From Bacteroidia bacterium (GTDB lineage Bacteria > Bacteroidota > Bacteroidia > Bacteroidales > Azobacteroidaceae), in assembly GCA_025996865.1 (NCBI GenBank), contig BNTV01000010.1, forward strand, positions 12,234-76,233: a DNA stretch of 64,000 bases, written 5' to 3'. The notes beneath the pieces were generated by a model. It had not been told where the DNA came from and searched no databases. It worked only from the letters and a program-made list of their open reading frames with translations. This document shows positions 1 through 9,830 of this stretch, one piece after another. How positions within the stretch are numbered: the stretch's first letter is position 1; the number at the start of each line of letters is the position of its first letter. The position numbers and the translations under genes are program-made.

Positions 1-756
1 GAAAATATTGTTATATCTGACGGCGAATGAGTCGGGATAATCAGCCTGAAAACTTCCCAGGAAAGCGCTTCCGTAGGAATTGGTGATTTGCAGGCAAATG
101 CCTAACAGGATTGCGAAAAAGAAAAACAACGCCATTTTCTTTTCTTTCAGCAAAACCAAAGCGTCCAATCCCAAAACGGAAATCAGGGAACTGCCTTTCT
201 GCGCGCGAGTCGGCGGAGAGGGTGGGAGAGTGAAGGCGAAGATTCCGAAGCATAAAGCGGAAGCGCTCGCCAACAGCAATTGGTTGGAACTTGTTCCCCA
301 TCCGGCCAGATTGACGATCCACATGGCCACGATAAACCCGACCGTTCCCCATGAACGGATCGGCGGAAAATCTTTCACCGTATCCATATTGTTTTTAGCC
401 ATGATGCTGTAACAGACGGAATAACTCAATCCGATGGTGGGCATGAAAACCACCGCATTCAAGAACATACATAAATAGAGCTGATTGAACCCGCTTGCCC
501 GCGACGCCATGAAAAGACAGCAAGCGCCCAACAAGTGCAGAACGCCCAGCAATTTTTCGGAGTTAATCCACCGGTCGGCAATGATGCCGACAATTGTCGG
601 CATGATGAAAGAGGCGATACCGGCTGTCGCAAACAAGGTGCCGATTTTGTCGCCCATGCCCATACTGAACATGTAGTTACCAAAAGAAATCAACCATGAA
701 CCCCAGATGAAAAATTCGAGGAACTGGGTTATTGTGAGGCGAAGTTTTATTCCCAT
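1..756 (-). CDS. Nucleoside:H+ symporter family MFS transporter (N-terminal part)
   Basis: The gene starts at 756 and runs off the left edge of the window; 252 codons are visible. The protein begins MGIKLRLTITQFLEFF followed by hydrophobic helices (FIWGSWLISFGNYMFSMG near residues 16-33, then several more), which resembles the NupG/XapB nucleoside permease family of Bacteroidota. An MFS-like acidic/basic loop (IIADRW) follows the second helix. Its ATG overlaps the stop of the upstream dehydrogenase gene in a TAATG arrangement, so translation is probably coupled. It would import nucleosides across the inner membrane with protons. Substrate is inferred from family resemblance only. Confidence 0.75.
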   Translation of the reverse strand, partial: MGIKLRLTITQFLEFFIWGSWLISFGNYMFSMGMGDKIGTLFATAGIASFIMPTIVGIIADRWINSEKLLGVLHLLGACCLFMASRASGFNQLYLCMFLNAVVFMPTIGLSYSVCYSIMAKNNMDTVKDFPPIRSWGTVGFIVAMWIVNLAGWGTSSNQLLLASASALCFGIFAFTLPPSPPTRAQKGSSLISVLGLDALVLLKEKKMALFFFFAILLGICLQITNSYGSAFLGSFQADYPDSFAVRYNNIF

Positions 757-1676
757 TACCTGTTTACTTGAAATTTCGTATTTCCTGTTTTGAAAAAATC
801 CACAATCTGGTTGGCTGCGGCGATTCCTGCGTTGTTATTGGCTTCGGAAGTTTGCGCACCCATTTTTTTAGGCGTTGAAAAATACCGTTTGGGGAATTTT
901 TCTTTCATTTCCGCGTCGTTTTTAGGCGTGACATCCGTTAAATATTTGAAATCCGGACGGTCTTCCATGATTTTCACCAATTCGGCTTCGTTGATTACTT
1001 CCTGGCGGGCGGTGTTGATAAGCACCGCTTTTTTCGGCATTTTTTCCAGCAAAGCGTAGTTGATGGAATTTTTTGTTTCGGCTGTCGCCGGAATGTGCAA
1101 GGAAACATATTGGCAGGTCAGGTACAGTTCTTCGGCGGAAGCGAGGGCTTTAACGCCGTCTTTTTCAATGGCTTCAACGGGGTAAAAAGCGTCGTAGGCA
1201 TAGATTTCCATTCCAAAGCCTTTGGCGATGCGGGCTACGTTCCGGCCTACATTTCCGTAAGCGTGGATGCCTAATTTTTTGCCTGACAATTCGGAACCCG
1301 AACTGCCGTCGAAAAAATTGCGGGCGGAATAGACCATCATGGCTAAAGCCAGTTCGGCCACCGCATTGGAGTTTTGTCCGGGCGTGTTCATAACCACGAC
1401 GTTGTGTGCAGTGGCTGCTTCCAGGTTCACATTGTCGTAACCGGCGCCGGCCCGGACAACAATTTTCAGGTTTTTAGCGGCATCCAACACTTCGGCGTCG
1501 ATGATGTCGCTCCGGATGATGATGGCATTTGCCTCTTTTACAGCATCCAACAACTGTGATTTGTCGGTGTATTTTTCCAATAAGAGAAATTCAAATCCGG
1601 CATTGTCAATGACTTGCTTGATTTTTTGAACAGCTTCCGCTGCAAATGGTTTTTCTGTTGCTACTACTATTTTCAT
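756..1676 (-). CDS. serA: D-3-phosphoglycerate dehydrogenase-like 2-hydroxyacid dehydrogenase
   Basis: A 306-residue NAD-dependent 2-hydroxyacid dehydrogenase, the short form without the C-terminal ACT domain of E. coli SerA. The Rossmann nucleotide loop is GIHAYGNVG (about 136-144) and the catalytic-arginine motif is NTARQE (Arg224). Where the family usually has Pro-His in the active-site His-Glu pair, this protein reads TPKKMGAQT (about 268-276), so Lys occupies the His position. The likely role is 3-phosphoglycerate to 3-phosphohydroxypyruvate, the first step of serine synthesis. It starts 6 bp after the hybrid kinase gene and overlaps the transporter by one base. No serC is adjacent, so another hydroxyacid substrate remains possible. 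Confidence 0.8.
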   Translation of the reverse strand: MKIVVATEKPFAAEAVQKIKQVIDNAGFEFLLLEKYTDKSQLLDAVKEANAIIIRSDIIDAEVLDAAKNLKIVVRAGAGYDNVNLEAATAHNVVVMNTPGQNSNAVAELALAMMVYSARNFFDGSSGSELSGKKLGIHAYGNVGRNVARIAKGFGMEIYAYDAFYPVEAIEKDGVKALASAEELYLTCQYVSLHIPATAETKNSINYALLEKMPKKAVLINTARQEVINEAELVKIMEDRPDFKYLTDVTPKNDAEMKEKFPKRYFSTPKKMGAQTSEANNNAGIAAANQIVDFFKTGNTKFQVNR

Positions 1677-1682
1677 ACGTTT

Positions 1683-4154
1683 TTATAAATTGATTAATGT
1701 ATTGCGAAGCGCTTTCATTTCCTTGCTTTGTTGAGCAAGTAGCCGGTACAAAGTTACTCGTTTTTCTTCAGATTGTTCGCCTTTTTCGAAAAGATTTAAT
1801 ATTGAAACAATTTTGGGAGATGGCATCATACTCATCAATGAACCCATTTTGTGAGAAATTTGTTTGACCGTTTCGGAATCATTTTTGTCCAAAGCATCTC
1901 CGAGCAGTTTCAAATTGTTTTTTGATTCTTCAATGAACATATCTACCATGTTTAGTGCGGCTTCGCGGTCGCCGGAAACAGATTCCAACAGGTTTTCGAG
2001 ATTACTTAAATTGAAAGTTTTGAAAGAATTTTTATCTATATTTACGGTTTGTCCGGTGTATTTTTCGATGATTTTCAAAATGTCTTCCGCCTTGAAGGGT
2101 TTGGACAGAAAATCGGTAAATCCGTTTTTCGAATGATTTTCCTTCCAGTTGGAATCGGCCGAAAGTCCGATGACAGGAATGGTTTGCGCTTTGGGATAAG
2201 GCTGTTTCCGGATTTTTTCCGCCAGTTCAAATCCCTTGATGTCAGGCATTTGTATGTCTGTGAAAATAATATCGAAAGATTCTTTTTCCAAGAGGTTCAA
2301 AGCATCGGGAGCGCTCACGGAACAAACATACGACAATCCGGCTCTTTTCATCAATTCCGATAAAAGGTTCAGTTGCACGATGTCGTCGTCCACAAACAGG
2401 ATGCGTATATTTTTTCCGGAACTTGCAGTTGGAGTGGTAATTGGTTCATTTTCAGGTGGAACAACTTCATTTTTATCCGGAGCAAGGGGAATCGTAAGAA
2501 TGAAATCGGCTCCTCGTCCGTTTTCCGATTTGATTTCAATGTTTCCGTTCATCAGCGAAGATAATTTTCGAGAAATAGTCAGTCCCAAGCCTGTTCCTTC
2601 TACGGTTTGCCTGGTCTTATCCAAGCGAGTGAATTCTTCGAATATGCGCTTTTTATCTTCTCCGCTGATACCTGGACCGGAGTCTTTTACGGAAATACGG
2701 AGCAGGTTTCCTTTTTCAATGGAAGCGCGAAGGGTAATCTTTCCGTTTTCAGGGGTGAATTTGATTGCATTTGAAATTAAATTGTTCAGTATCTGTTTGA
2801 TACGATATGGGTCGCCGGTATATTTTTTTTCTTCCCGAATCGTTGAATTGAGTTTAAAAGTCAGGTTTTTCTTTTGAGCAAGGGGCCGGAAACTATCGTA
2901 AATATCGTTTACGAAGGAATGAGGAGAAAACGATAACAAATTTATTTTCTGGCGGTTTTTTTCCAAAGCCTGAAAATCCAACAAATTCTTTACTAAATCG
3001 AGAATATGAGTGGCCGACGAATACATGTTTTTTACGAAATATTGTTGTTCCCGGGAAATTTTTTCTCCCGACAACAAGTCGAGAAATCCTATGATAGAGC
3101 TGATTGGCGCTTTGATGTCGTGCGTAATCGTATAAATCAATTGTTCGCGGGACACCAATAATTTGTCCACCGATTTTTTAGTTTCCTGTAATTTTTTTCT
3201 GTAATTAATGCCTTCGTTTACGGATTTTAATGTCCAGGACATGAAAAAGATGGTGACGGCCAAAGCCAACAACCCGATGGTTACAACCAAGTTCAATGAT
3301 TTTACCAACGACTCGTTCCGCCTGTTCAAAATATCCAGGCTATATTGATATTCGGCGTTTTTTATCTTATTCACAATCTGGTCGATTTTTGTGCCCGTAA
3401 GTCCGTTAATCAAATGAAATTCATTTTGTCGTTCAATCAATGCCTTGATTATTTTTGCATTTTTCTTTTGGGCGACAAGGCTCTTTTCTTTTATGAATTG
3501 AACAAGGGTATCGGAAATGGACGGAGCGGCTAATTCATCTGTATATGAAACCGTACCGGTTTTGATTTGGGTAAGCGTGTCTGTTTCGCCGGGTTTTACA
3601 ACTTCGCGAATTCGCTGGAGGATACTTTTTTTCTCGACAATCGTTTTCAGGGTGTCTTGTATCAATTGGACTCTATTGATTAAAAGATCATTCAGTTTGG
3701 CGGTATCGCTGAAAGTGGTTATCGTTGTGTTCGTAATTTCATGGATGGTATTGTTTTCCATTTGACTCATCAGGTAAACCATTTCCCGTAGATTGTCCGC
3801 TTTTTTCACAAGCAAGATTGTTAAACTATCTAAATCCGATAATATCTGCGGATTTTCTTCGGCCCGTTTCATGGAATCTATCTGTCCGAATACGAGAGCC
3901 ATAAGGGAATCATATTCGAAATACAGGTTTTGATCATTGGCGTCGATCATGATTACGGCAGTTCCTTCCGCCTGATACAGATTATTTAAAGTGTTGTTTA
4001 GTTCAACTAATTTTTGTTTAAGATCAGGGTCTTTGGAAATATCCGAAGCTTTGCCCATTTCCAAATAAATGGCGACGACTCCCGATATTGCCAAAATCAT
4101 CAAAAGACAATATCCCAAAATAACAATTATGCGGGTGTTTTTAATGAGTTGCAT
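1683..4154 (-). CDS. Hybrid sensor histidine kinase with receiver and Hpt domains
   Basis: An 823-residue inner-membrane kinase. Two transmembrane helices (about 8-30 and 287-307) bracket a long, mostly helical sensor region rich in Leu, Lys and Glu. The HisKA box is YTITHDIKAPISS with His345. The ATPase domain shows N box NNLISNAIKF, G1 DSGPGIS and G2 GTGLGLTIS. A receiver domain follows (LFVDDD; phospho-Asp in FTDIQMPDIKG), and the C-terminal Hpt domain carries ISHKMGSL. This makes a full His-Asp-His relay. Its start overlaps the upstream response-regulator gene by 14 bp, so the two are very probably partners. The ligand cannot be read from the sequence. Confidence 0.92.
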   Translation of the reverse strand: MQLIKNTRIIVILGYCLLMILAISGVVAIYLEMGKASDISKDPDLKQKLVELNNTLNNLYQAEGTAVIMIDANDQNLYFEYDSLMALVFGQIDSMKRAEENPQILSDLDSLTILLVKKADNLREMVYLMSQMENNTIHEITNTTITTFSDTAKLNDLLINRVQLIQDTLKTIVEKKSILQRIREVVKPGETDTLTQIKTGTVSYTDELAAPSISDTLVQFIKEKSLVAQKKNAKIIKALIERQNEFHLINGLTGTKIDQIVNKIKNAEYQYSLDILNRRNESLVKSLNLVVTIGLLALAVTIFFMSWTLKSVNEGINYRKKLQETKKSVDKLLVSREQLIYTITHDIKAPISSIIGFLDLLSGEKISREQQYFVKNMYSSATHILDLVKNLLDFQALEKNRQKINLLSFSPHSFVNDIYDSFRPLAQKKNLTFKLNSTIREEKKYTGDPYRIKQILNNLISNAIKFTPENGKITLRASIEKGNLLRISVKDSGPGISGEDKKRIFEEFTRLDKTRQTVEGTGLGLTISRKLSSLMNGNIEIKSENGRGADFILTIPLAPDKNEVVPPENEPITTPTASSGKNIRILFVDDDIVQLNLLSELMKRAGLSYVCSVSAPDALNLLEKESFDIIFTDIQMPDIKGFELAEKIRKQPYPKAQTIPVIGLSADSNWKENHSKNGFTDFLSKPFKAEDILKIIEKYTGQTVNIDKNSFKTFNLSNLENLLESVSGDREAALNMVDMFIEESKNNLKLLGDALDKNDSETVKQISHKMGSLMSMMPSPKIVSILNLFEKGEQSEEKRVTLYRLLAQQSKEMKALRNTLINL

Positions 4155-5343
4155 TTTCCATCTGCTTGTAATGGTATATATTGGGTGTACATTCTTTTAC
4201 TAATTCCGGAGTTATAGTATCTTCATGGACAACGAGCACCAATCTGAATATTACATTTCTCAGTTCGCGGATATTGCCCGGCCAGTTGTATCGCTGTAAT
4301 AAATTCAACGTTTCTTCGTCGAATCCGACGACATTTTTATTAATTTCCCGGTTTGCGATTTTCAAAAAATGGTGGGCAAACAATACAACGTCTTCCATAC
4401 ATTTTTTGAGCGGGGGCATTTCTATAACAAACTCATTGATGCGGTGATATAAATCGGAACGAAATCTACCGACGGAAATGGCTTTCTCCATGTCTTCGTT
4501 GGTCGCGACAACCACCCTTACATTGACCGGAATTTCTTTATTGGCGCCGATGGGTTTGATTTTTTTCTCCTGGAGCGCCCGGAGTAGTTGCATTTGGGTA
4601 TCTAAGGAAAGATTTCCGATTTCATCCAAAAATAGCGTTCCTCCATCGGCTTCTTCGAAATGGCCTTTTTTATTGTTGATTGCTCCGGTAAACGAACCCT
4701 TGATGTGTCCGAAAAATTCGCTGGCTGACAGTTCCTTAGACATCGTTCCGCAATCTACCGGAATGAATGGAGCGGAAGTGCGATGACTTTTTTCATGAAT
4801 CAACTGCGCAATATGTTCTTTTCCGACGCCGCTTTCTCCTTTGATAAAAACGGCAAGATTGGTCGGCGCAACTAAATCTACATATTCATATACTTTCTTG
4901 TATTCCAATGAATTACCATGTACGTAATCCGAACCGGGATCGGCGCCCTTATGGGTACGCGGTGTTTTTTTATCTTTTGTATTACCGGGCGAATTTAGTG
5001 CATTTATTTTTTCGAGAAGCTGTTCGGGATTAAACGGTTTGGCAATATAATCATAAGCTCCGGCGCGAATAGATTCGACTGCGGTTTGAATGTCGGCATA
5101 ACTGGTCATCATGATGATGACAATTTCGGGGTATTTGTCTTTTGTCCATTTCAGCAAATCCAAACCGCTGCCGTCCGGAAGACGCAGATCGGAAATAATC
5201 AGATTCGGCTGAGATGTTTCGATTTCCTTTTTAGCATCGGCTACACTCAAAGATGCCCTCACTTCAAATCCTTTCTTCGTAAACCACGTTTTTAACATCA
5301 ATCCGAAAGTTACAACATCTTCAATAATTAGAATATTTTTCAT
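4141..5343 (-). CDS. Sigma-54-interacting response regulator lacking a C-terminal HTH
   Basis: A 400-residue NtrC-class regulator. The receiver domain has the acidic pair IIEDV and phospho-acceptor Asp52 (ISDLRLPDG). The AAA+ domain has Walker A GESGVGKE (169-176), the sigma-54 contact loop GSFTGA (216-221) and Walker B GGTLFLDEIG (234-243). After WPGNIRELRNVI only about 35 residues remain (to ...KQMENATH), so the Fis-type DNA-binding domain usually found there is missing. It is the first gene of an operon with the hybrid kinase, the dehydrogenase and the nucleoside transporter. It could act from solution on sigma-54 holoenzyme or need a partner for DNA binding. Confidence 0.9.
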   Translation of the reverse strand: MKNILIIEDVVTFGLMLKTWFTKKGFEVRASLSVADAKKEIETSQPNLIISDLRLPDGSGLDLLKWTKDKYPEIVIIMMTSYADIQTAVESIRAGAYDYIAKPFNPEQLLEKINALNSPGNTKDKKTPRTHKGADPGSDYVHGNSLEYKKVYEYVDLVAPTNLAVFIKGESGVGKEHIAQLIHEKSHRTSAPFIPVDCGTMSKELSASEFFGHIKGSFTGAINNKKGHFEEADGGTLFLDEIGNLSLDTQMQLLRALQEKKIKPIGANKEIPVNVRVVVATNEDMEKAISVGRFRSDLYHRINEFVIEMPPLKKCMEDVVLFAHHFLKIANREINKNVVGFDEETLNLLQRYNWPGNIRELRNVIFRLVLVVHEDTITPELVKECTPNIYHYKQMENATH

Positions 5344-5396
5344 TTAATAAAAATTCCGTATTAAATAAACATCAAATAAGTCACAAAATGGCAGAA

Positions 5397-5427
5397 CAAA
5401 GTTAATCATTATTGAAGAATTTACAAA
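5397..5427 (-). promoter_or_regulatory. Bacteroidota-type promoter of the two-component operon
   Basis: On the minus strand TTTG (5427-5424), 19 bases and TAACTTTG (5404-5397) match the -33/-7 promoter TTTG-N19-TAnnTTTG. It lies 53 bp ahead of the response-regulator start. Confidence 0.75.
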
Positions 5428-5471
5428 AAAATAGGCTAAATCTTTTTTTTTCTTTTTGAGTGGCGCAAATA

Positions 5472-5512
5472 AAAAGGCGAAAGACCCGTAATTCCGGTTT
5501 CTTCCGCCTTTT
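5472..5512 (-). terminator. Rho-independent terminator after the winged-helix gene
   Basis: A 13-bp stem with one mismatch (AAAAGGCGAAAGA against TCTTCCGCCTTTT) and a 15-nt loop. On the minus strand it is followed by a T run and sits 22 bp after the small winged-helix gene. Confidence 0.75.
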
Positions 5513-5533
5513 ACCTTGATTTTTCCGGCTCTC

Positions 5534-5731
5534 TTATGTCAAAGAAAGCGTAATGTCATCCTCTTTTTTTCCAAAGACCAATTTTTCTTCACGCGCCAAC
5601 CAACCGATGGCTCCATAGATCTCTTTTTCCGTCAATTTGGTAAGTTTCTTCAATTCTTTAATGCTTTTGGCACCTTGTTCATCCAGAACTTTCCAAATAT
5701 GACCTGCATCTGTTCCAATCTTTTCTTTCAT
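5534..5731 (-). CDS. Small winged helix-turn-helix protein (DUF2582-like)
   Basis: A 65-residue protein that resembles the DUF2582 winged-helix family of Bacteroidota: helix GHIWKVLDEQG, recognition-type segment KSIKELKKLTKLTEKEIYGA, then a beta-hairpin wing (KLVFGKKEDDITLSL). It is monocistronic, with a terminator directly downstream. The fold suggests nucleic-acid binding; the function is not known. Confidence 0.75.
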   Translation of the reverse strand: MKEKIGTDAGHIWKVLDEQGAKSIKELKKLTKLTEKEIYGAIGWLAREEKLVFGKKEDDITLSLT

Positions 5732-5785
5732 TTTACTTCATTTTAATAACTTGAAAAATATAATCTTACATTTGTTAAATGATCG

Positions 5786-7012
5786 TTACTGCTTCAACTG
5801 GTTATAAAGCGCATCCATTTTTTTGTATTCGTCTCCCATATCCAAAGTATAATAAATCTGGCTTAAAGCCCAAACCGTACCTGCATTTTTGGAATCCGTC
5901 TCCAAGGCTTTTTCAAAATAGGGCATCGCGTCCTTGAAATAACCCAACGCTTTCTGGGATTCAATCTTATATTGATTTTGATCTTTTATCTGATCTGCTT
6001 CGCCTCGTTTTTCAACACCCAGGTTAAAATACACGCGTCCGAGATGAAGAAGGAAATCAACACTATCCGGTTTCAATTCCAAGGCTTTTTTCATGTTTTT
6101 GATGGCATCGTCGATTTTCTTGTCGCCTTCGTAAACCTGACCTAAAACGTCATACAATTGTGCATTGGTTGGATCCTTTGAAATAGCGGCATCTAAATAA
6201 TTAATGGCTTCATTCGATTTTCCTTTGCTAATACTTTGATTGATAAGATTCAACAAGAAATAATCATCTTGTGGAAATTTCTTGAATCCGGCAACAATCG
6301 TCCTTTCGAAACCGGACGAATCATTCAACTGCAAGTATTCATTGGCAAGGGCGCGATAAATATCCGTTTCATTAACGCCGCCGTCTTTGATTTCATCGAA
6401 AATTTCAATAGCAGCCGCATGATCGGGAATAAACGCAGCGGAAAGACCGGCATAATACCTTATTTGATTTTCAACGCTATCGGGTATCGCCCATGTTTCT
6501 CCTTTGAAAATGTCCATTTTTTTGAAATCGCCATACACTTTGAAATTTTCGTAGGCTTTCTTGTAATCCTTATTATTGTAATAATAAATGCCCGCATTGG
6601 AATAAAAAGGACGATTTGCCAACATAATCGACTTAATGTCTTTTGTGTATTTAAGCTTTACCTTTCCTTTTTCGTCGGGACGTTTATCATATTCCAAAGC
6701 CTTGTTAAAATAAGGTAAAATGGCGCCCAAAGCGGAATACATTACCTCTTCTCTCGGCTGTTTTCCAAGCATTTCATTTGTCCGTTCCATATCAAACTGT
6801 TTGTTTTCAATATCGCCTGCCACATACCAGGTTTCAGCCAATTCGGCCGTTTCAGGATTCGTCAGAGCGTCTTTGATGAGATTCCGCGCTTCCGCAATGT
6901 TAGGCGAAGTTCCTTTAATCTCGTTAGCAGCAGCCTTTACCGCTTTTTTCTGTCCAAAAGTAATACTTGCCGCAAAAACAAAAAATACCGCTGTAAATAC
7001 TATTCTTTTCAT
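5786..7012 (-). CDS. Secreted/periplasmic TPR-repeat protein
   Basis: A 408-residue protein with a signal peptide (MKRIVFTAVFFVFAASITFG, cut before Q). TPR-like helical pairs occupy most of the rest; the clearest are AQLYDVLGQVYEGDKKIDDA and VDFLLHLGRVYFNLGVEK (about residues 280-335), then a third pair near the C terminus. It probably serves as a protein-protein scaffold in the periplasm or envelope. It lies between the winged-helix gene and gyrA, and has its own -7 promoter element. No enzymatic motif is visible. Confidence 0.8.
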   Translation of the reverse strand: MKRIVFTAVFFVFAASITFGQKKAVKAAANEIKGTSPNIAEARNLIKDALTNPETAELAETWYVAGDIENKQFDMERTNEMLGKQPREEVMYSALGAILPYFNKALEYDKRPDEKGKVKLKYTKDIKSIMLANRPFYSNAGIYYYNNKDYKKAYENFKVYGDFKKMDIFKGETWAIPDSVENQIRYYAGLSAAFIPDHAAAIEIFDEIKDGGVNETDIYRALANEYLQLNDSSGFERTIVAGFKKFPQDDYFLLNLINQSISKGKSNEAINYLDAAISKDPTNAQLYDVLGQVYEGDKKIDDAIKNMKKALELKPDSVDFLLHLGRVYFNLGVEKRGEADQIKDQNQYKIESQKALGYFKDAMPYFEKALETDSKNAGTVWALSQIYYTLDMGDEYKKMDALYNQLKQ

Positions 7013-7051
7013 AACAAATATATTTTAAAATTATTATTATCCAATCAGCCG

Positions 7052-7059
7052 CAAAGTTA
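7052..7059 (-). promoter_or_regulatory. -7 promoter element (TAACTTTG) for the TPR gene
   Basis: CAAAGTTA on the plus strand reads TAACTTTG on the minus strand, matching TAnnTTTG, 40 bp before the TPR gene start. No clear -33 TTTG at the usual spacing. Confidence 0.45.
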
Positions 7060-7063
7060 CAAA

Positions 7064-9610
7064 TTATTTGATAATATTTTCACTTTCCATATCATTTTCA
7101 GCATTATTTTCACTCATTTCCGGATTTTCGTCGTTTTTTCCGCCTTCTATCTCTATTTCCGGTTCAGGTATGACTTTACAAACCGAAGCAATTTCATCAT
7201 TTCGTTTGTCGAGGTTAATCAGGCGGACGCCTTGCGTCGCCCGGCCAATCACATTCAAATGGGAAACACTCAAACGAATGGCGATCCCCGATTTGTTGAT
7301 GATCATCAAATCGTTATCGTCGGTAACGCTCTTGATACCTACCAAAGCGCCTGTTTTATCCGTGATATTCAGTGTCTTGACGCCTTTTCCGCCACGGTTC
7401 GTGATGCGATAATCATCTATCTTGGAACGTTTGCCGTACCCTTGTTCGGAAACAACCAGAATAGTCTCTTTTTCAAGGTCTTTCATTACAATCATGCCGA
7501 TTACCTCATCGCTTTTCGCATCCAGTGTCATCCCTTTCACACCCGCCGCCGAGCGTCCCATGCAACGTACCGTTTTTTCATGGAAACGAACCGCACGGCC
7601 TTTGCGGCTGGCGATAATGACTTCGTTATCGCCGTTGGTCATTCTCACTGCAATCACCTCGTCGTCATCGTGCAAAACGATAGCGTTCACCCCATTCTGG
7701 CGCGGACGAGAATAGGCTTCCAGCAAGGTTTTCTTGATAATTCCTTTCTTCGTACAGAAAAGCAGGTAATGAGAACTTACAAAGTCGCTGTCATTCAACA
7801 TTTTCACACGGATAAAAGCATTTACCCTGTCGTCCGCTTCGATATTCAGCAAATTCTGGATGGCGCGTCCTTTGGAAGTTTTTGTACCTTCGGGTATATC
7901 ATAGACTTTCAACCAGTAGCAGCGGCCTTTTTGAGTAAACAGCAACATGGTTGCGTGCATGTTTGCCGGATAAATGTATTCCACAAAATCTTCGTCGCGG
8001 GTTTCGGAACCTTTAGCTCCTACTCCTCCCCGGTTTTGGGAACGAAATTCCGCCAGCGGCGTGCGTTTGATATATCCCAGATGCGAAATGGTGATAATCA
8101 TTTCATCGTCGGCGTAAAAATCTTCGGGATTAAAATCTTCCGTGGCATAAATAATATCGGTTTTCCGTTTATCGCCATATTTATCGCGGATTTCAATCAT
8201 TTCATCCTTAATGATGCGCATCAAATGATCTTCATTCGCCAAAATATCTTTCAAGTGGGCAATCAATTTCATAATCTCTTCATATTCGGCGTGTAGCTTA
8301 CTCTGTTCCAATCCGGTTAATTGACGCAAACGCATCTCGACAATGGCTCGCGACTGAATTTCCGTCAAGCCGAAACGTTCCATCAAACGTTCGATGGCTT
8401 CGCTAGGACTTTGAGAGGAACGGATAATCGCAATTACTTCGTCGATATTGTCGGAAGCGATAATCAAACCTTCCAGAATATGCGCCCGTTCTTCTGCTTT
8501 TCGCAACTCGTACCGGGTGCGCCGGGTAACCACATCTATGCGATGTTCAACAAAATACCGAACCATATCTTTCAGATTCAATATCCTCGGACGTCCCTTA
8601 ACCAATGCGACATTGTTCACGCTGAAAGAAGATTGCAAAGCGGTCAGTTTGTACAATTTATTCAACACCACGCTCGAATTGCCGTCTTTCCTGATGTCCA
8701 CCACGATACGCATTCCGTCGCGGTCGGATTCGTCATTGACATTAGAAATCCCTTCGATTTTTTTGTCGCCGACCAAATCCGCAATATGTTTGATTAATTC
8801 CGCCTTATTAACAAGGTAAGGAATTTCCGTAATAATAATTTTTTCCCTGTTGTCTTTGATTTCAATTTCCGCTTTTCCGCGCAAAACCACACGTCCCCGT
8901 CCGGTTTCAAAGGCGTCGCGCACGCCGGAATACCCATAAATGGAAGCGCCCGTCGGAAAATCCGGGGCTTTGATATGTTCCATTAAATCTGACACTTCGA
9001 CTTGTCCGTGGGCATCAATATAAGCCAAAATGGCATCAATACATTCCGTCAGGTTGTGAGGCGGCATATTGGTTGCCATACCCACAGCAATACCCGACGA
9101 ACCGTTGATTAACAGGTTCGGTATCCGCGTAGGAAGAACGGTGGGTTCCTTGCTTTTATCATCGTAAGTAAGCTGAAAATCAACAGTTTCCTTATCCATA
9201 TCCTGTAGCATTTCTTCTGCCAGCTTGCTCATGCGGGCTTCGGTATAACGCATGGCTGCGGGAGAATCACCGTCCACAGAGCCGTAATTTCCTTGTCCGT
9301 CCACTAATAAATAACGCATCGACCAGGGTTGAGCCATACGGACCATCGCATTGTAAACCGAAGAATCGCCGTGCGGGTGATATTTCCCCAACACATCTCC
9401 TACAATACGCGCGGATTTTTTATAAGGTTTATCGGAAGTGCTTCCGATTTCGTTCATTCCGAATAAAACCCTTCTATGTACGGGTTTAAGTCCATCTCTC
9501 ACATCAGGTAACGCCCTGGATACGATCACCGACATCGAGTAGTCGATGTAGGCGGATTTCATTTGGTCTTCAATGTCAATTCTAATAATTCTATCTTGAT
9601 TATCAGTCAT
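7064..9610 (-). CDS. gyrA: DNA gyrase subunit A
   Basis: An 848-residue GyrA. The N terminus contains [20 protein letters not shown], the quinolone-determining segment [20 protein letters not shown] (76-95) and the catalytic tyrosine in AMRYTEARM (Tyr122). The C-terminal beta-pinwheel has repeated blades, including the GyrA-box-like [11 protein letters not shown] final acidic tail ([19 protein letters not shown]) ends the protein. With GyrB it introduces negative supercoils using ATP. In the quinolone region Ser83 is present, but position 87 is Asn where E. coli has Asp. It is divergent from clpC and monocistronic as far as can be seen. Confidence 0.97.
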   Translation of the reverse strand: MTDNQDRIIRIDIEDQMKSAYIDYSMSVIVSRALPDVRDGLKPVHRRVLFGMNEIGSTSDKPYKKSARIVGDVLGKYHPHGDSSVYNAMVRMAQPWSMRYLLVDGQGNYGSVDGDSPAAMRYTEARMSKLAEEMLQDMDKETVDFQLTYDDKSKEPTVLPTRIPNLLINGSSGIAVGMATNMPPHNLTECIDAILAYIDAHGQVEVSDLMEHIKAPDFPTGASIYGYSGVRDAFETGRGRVVLRGKAEIEIKDNREKIIITEIPYLVNKAELIKHIADLVGDKKIEGISNVNDESDRDGMRIVVDIRKDGNSSVVLNKLYKLTALQSSFSVNNVALVKGRPRILNLKDMVRYFVEHRIDVVTRRTRYELRKAEERAHILEGLIIASDNIDEVIAIIRSSQSPSEAIERLMERFGLTEIQSRAIVEMRLRQLTGLEQSKLHAEYEEIMKLIAHLKDILANEDHLMRIIKDEMIEIRDKYGDKRKTDIIYATEDFNPEDFYADDEMIITISHLGYIKRTPLAEFRSQNRGGVGAKGSETRDEDFVEYIYPANMHATMLLFTQKGRCYWLKVYDIPEGTKTSKGRAIQNLLNIEADDRVNAFIRVKMLNDSDFVSSHYLLFCTKKGIIKKTLLEAYSRPRQNGVNAIVLHDDDEVIAVRMTNGDNEVIIASRKGRAVRFHEKTVRCMGRSAAGVKGMTLDAKSDEVIGMIVMKDLEKETILVVSEQGYGKRSKIDDYRITNRGGKGVKTLNITDKTGALVGIKSVTDDNDLMIINKSGIAIRLSVSHLNVIGRATQGVRLINLDKRNDEIASVCKVIPEPEIEIEGGKNDENPEMSENNAENDMESENIIK

Positions 9611-9797
9611 TTGTGTTTGTTTTTAGTATGCTTAAATGTTTTTTTATTTTCTAAAAAATCACGCTAAGGTACAACTTTTTCTCCTAAAATAAAAACTTTT
9701 TTTATTTTCATTCGTTAATGTGTAATAAAAACATGACATTTGGACATTTATTTAATGAATGGCATGAATTTTGTGTCGATTTTTAAATTAAAATAAA

Positions 9798-9805
9798 TAT
9801 ATTTG
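9798..9805 (+). promoter_or_regulatory. -7 promoter element (TATATTTG) for clpC
   Basis: TATATTTG fits TAnnTTTG and lies 25 bp ahead of the clpC ATG. A TTTG at 9770-9773 is 24 bases upstream, longer than the usual 19. A purine-rich TTGGAGGG just before the start could help ribosome binding. Confidence 0.5.
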
Positions 9806-9830
9806 TAGCGAATTTGGAGGGAATAAAAAA

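Noticed and set aside
7232..8296. 354-residue open frame antisense to gyrA
   Set aside because: It lies wholly inside gyrA on the other strand and its translation is His/Phe/Asn-rich without protein-like motifs; gyrA is unambiguous.
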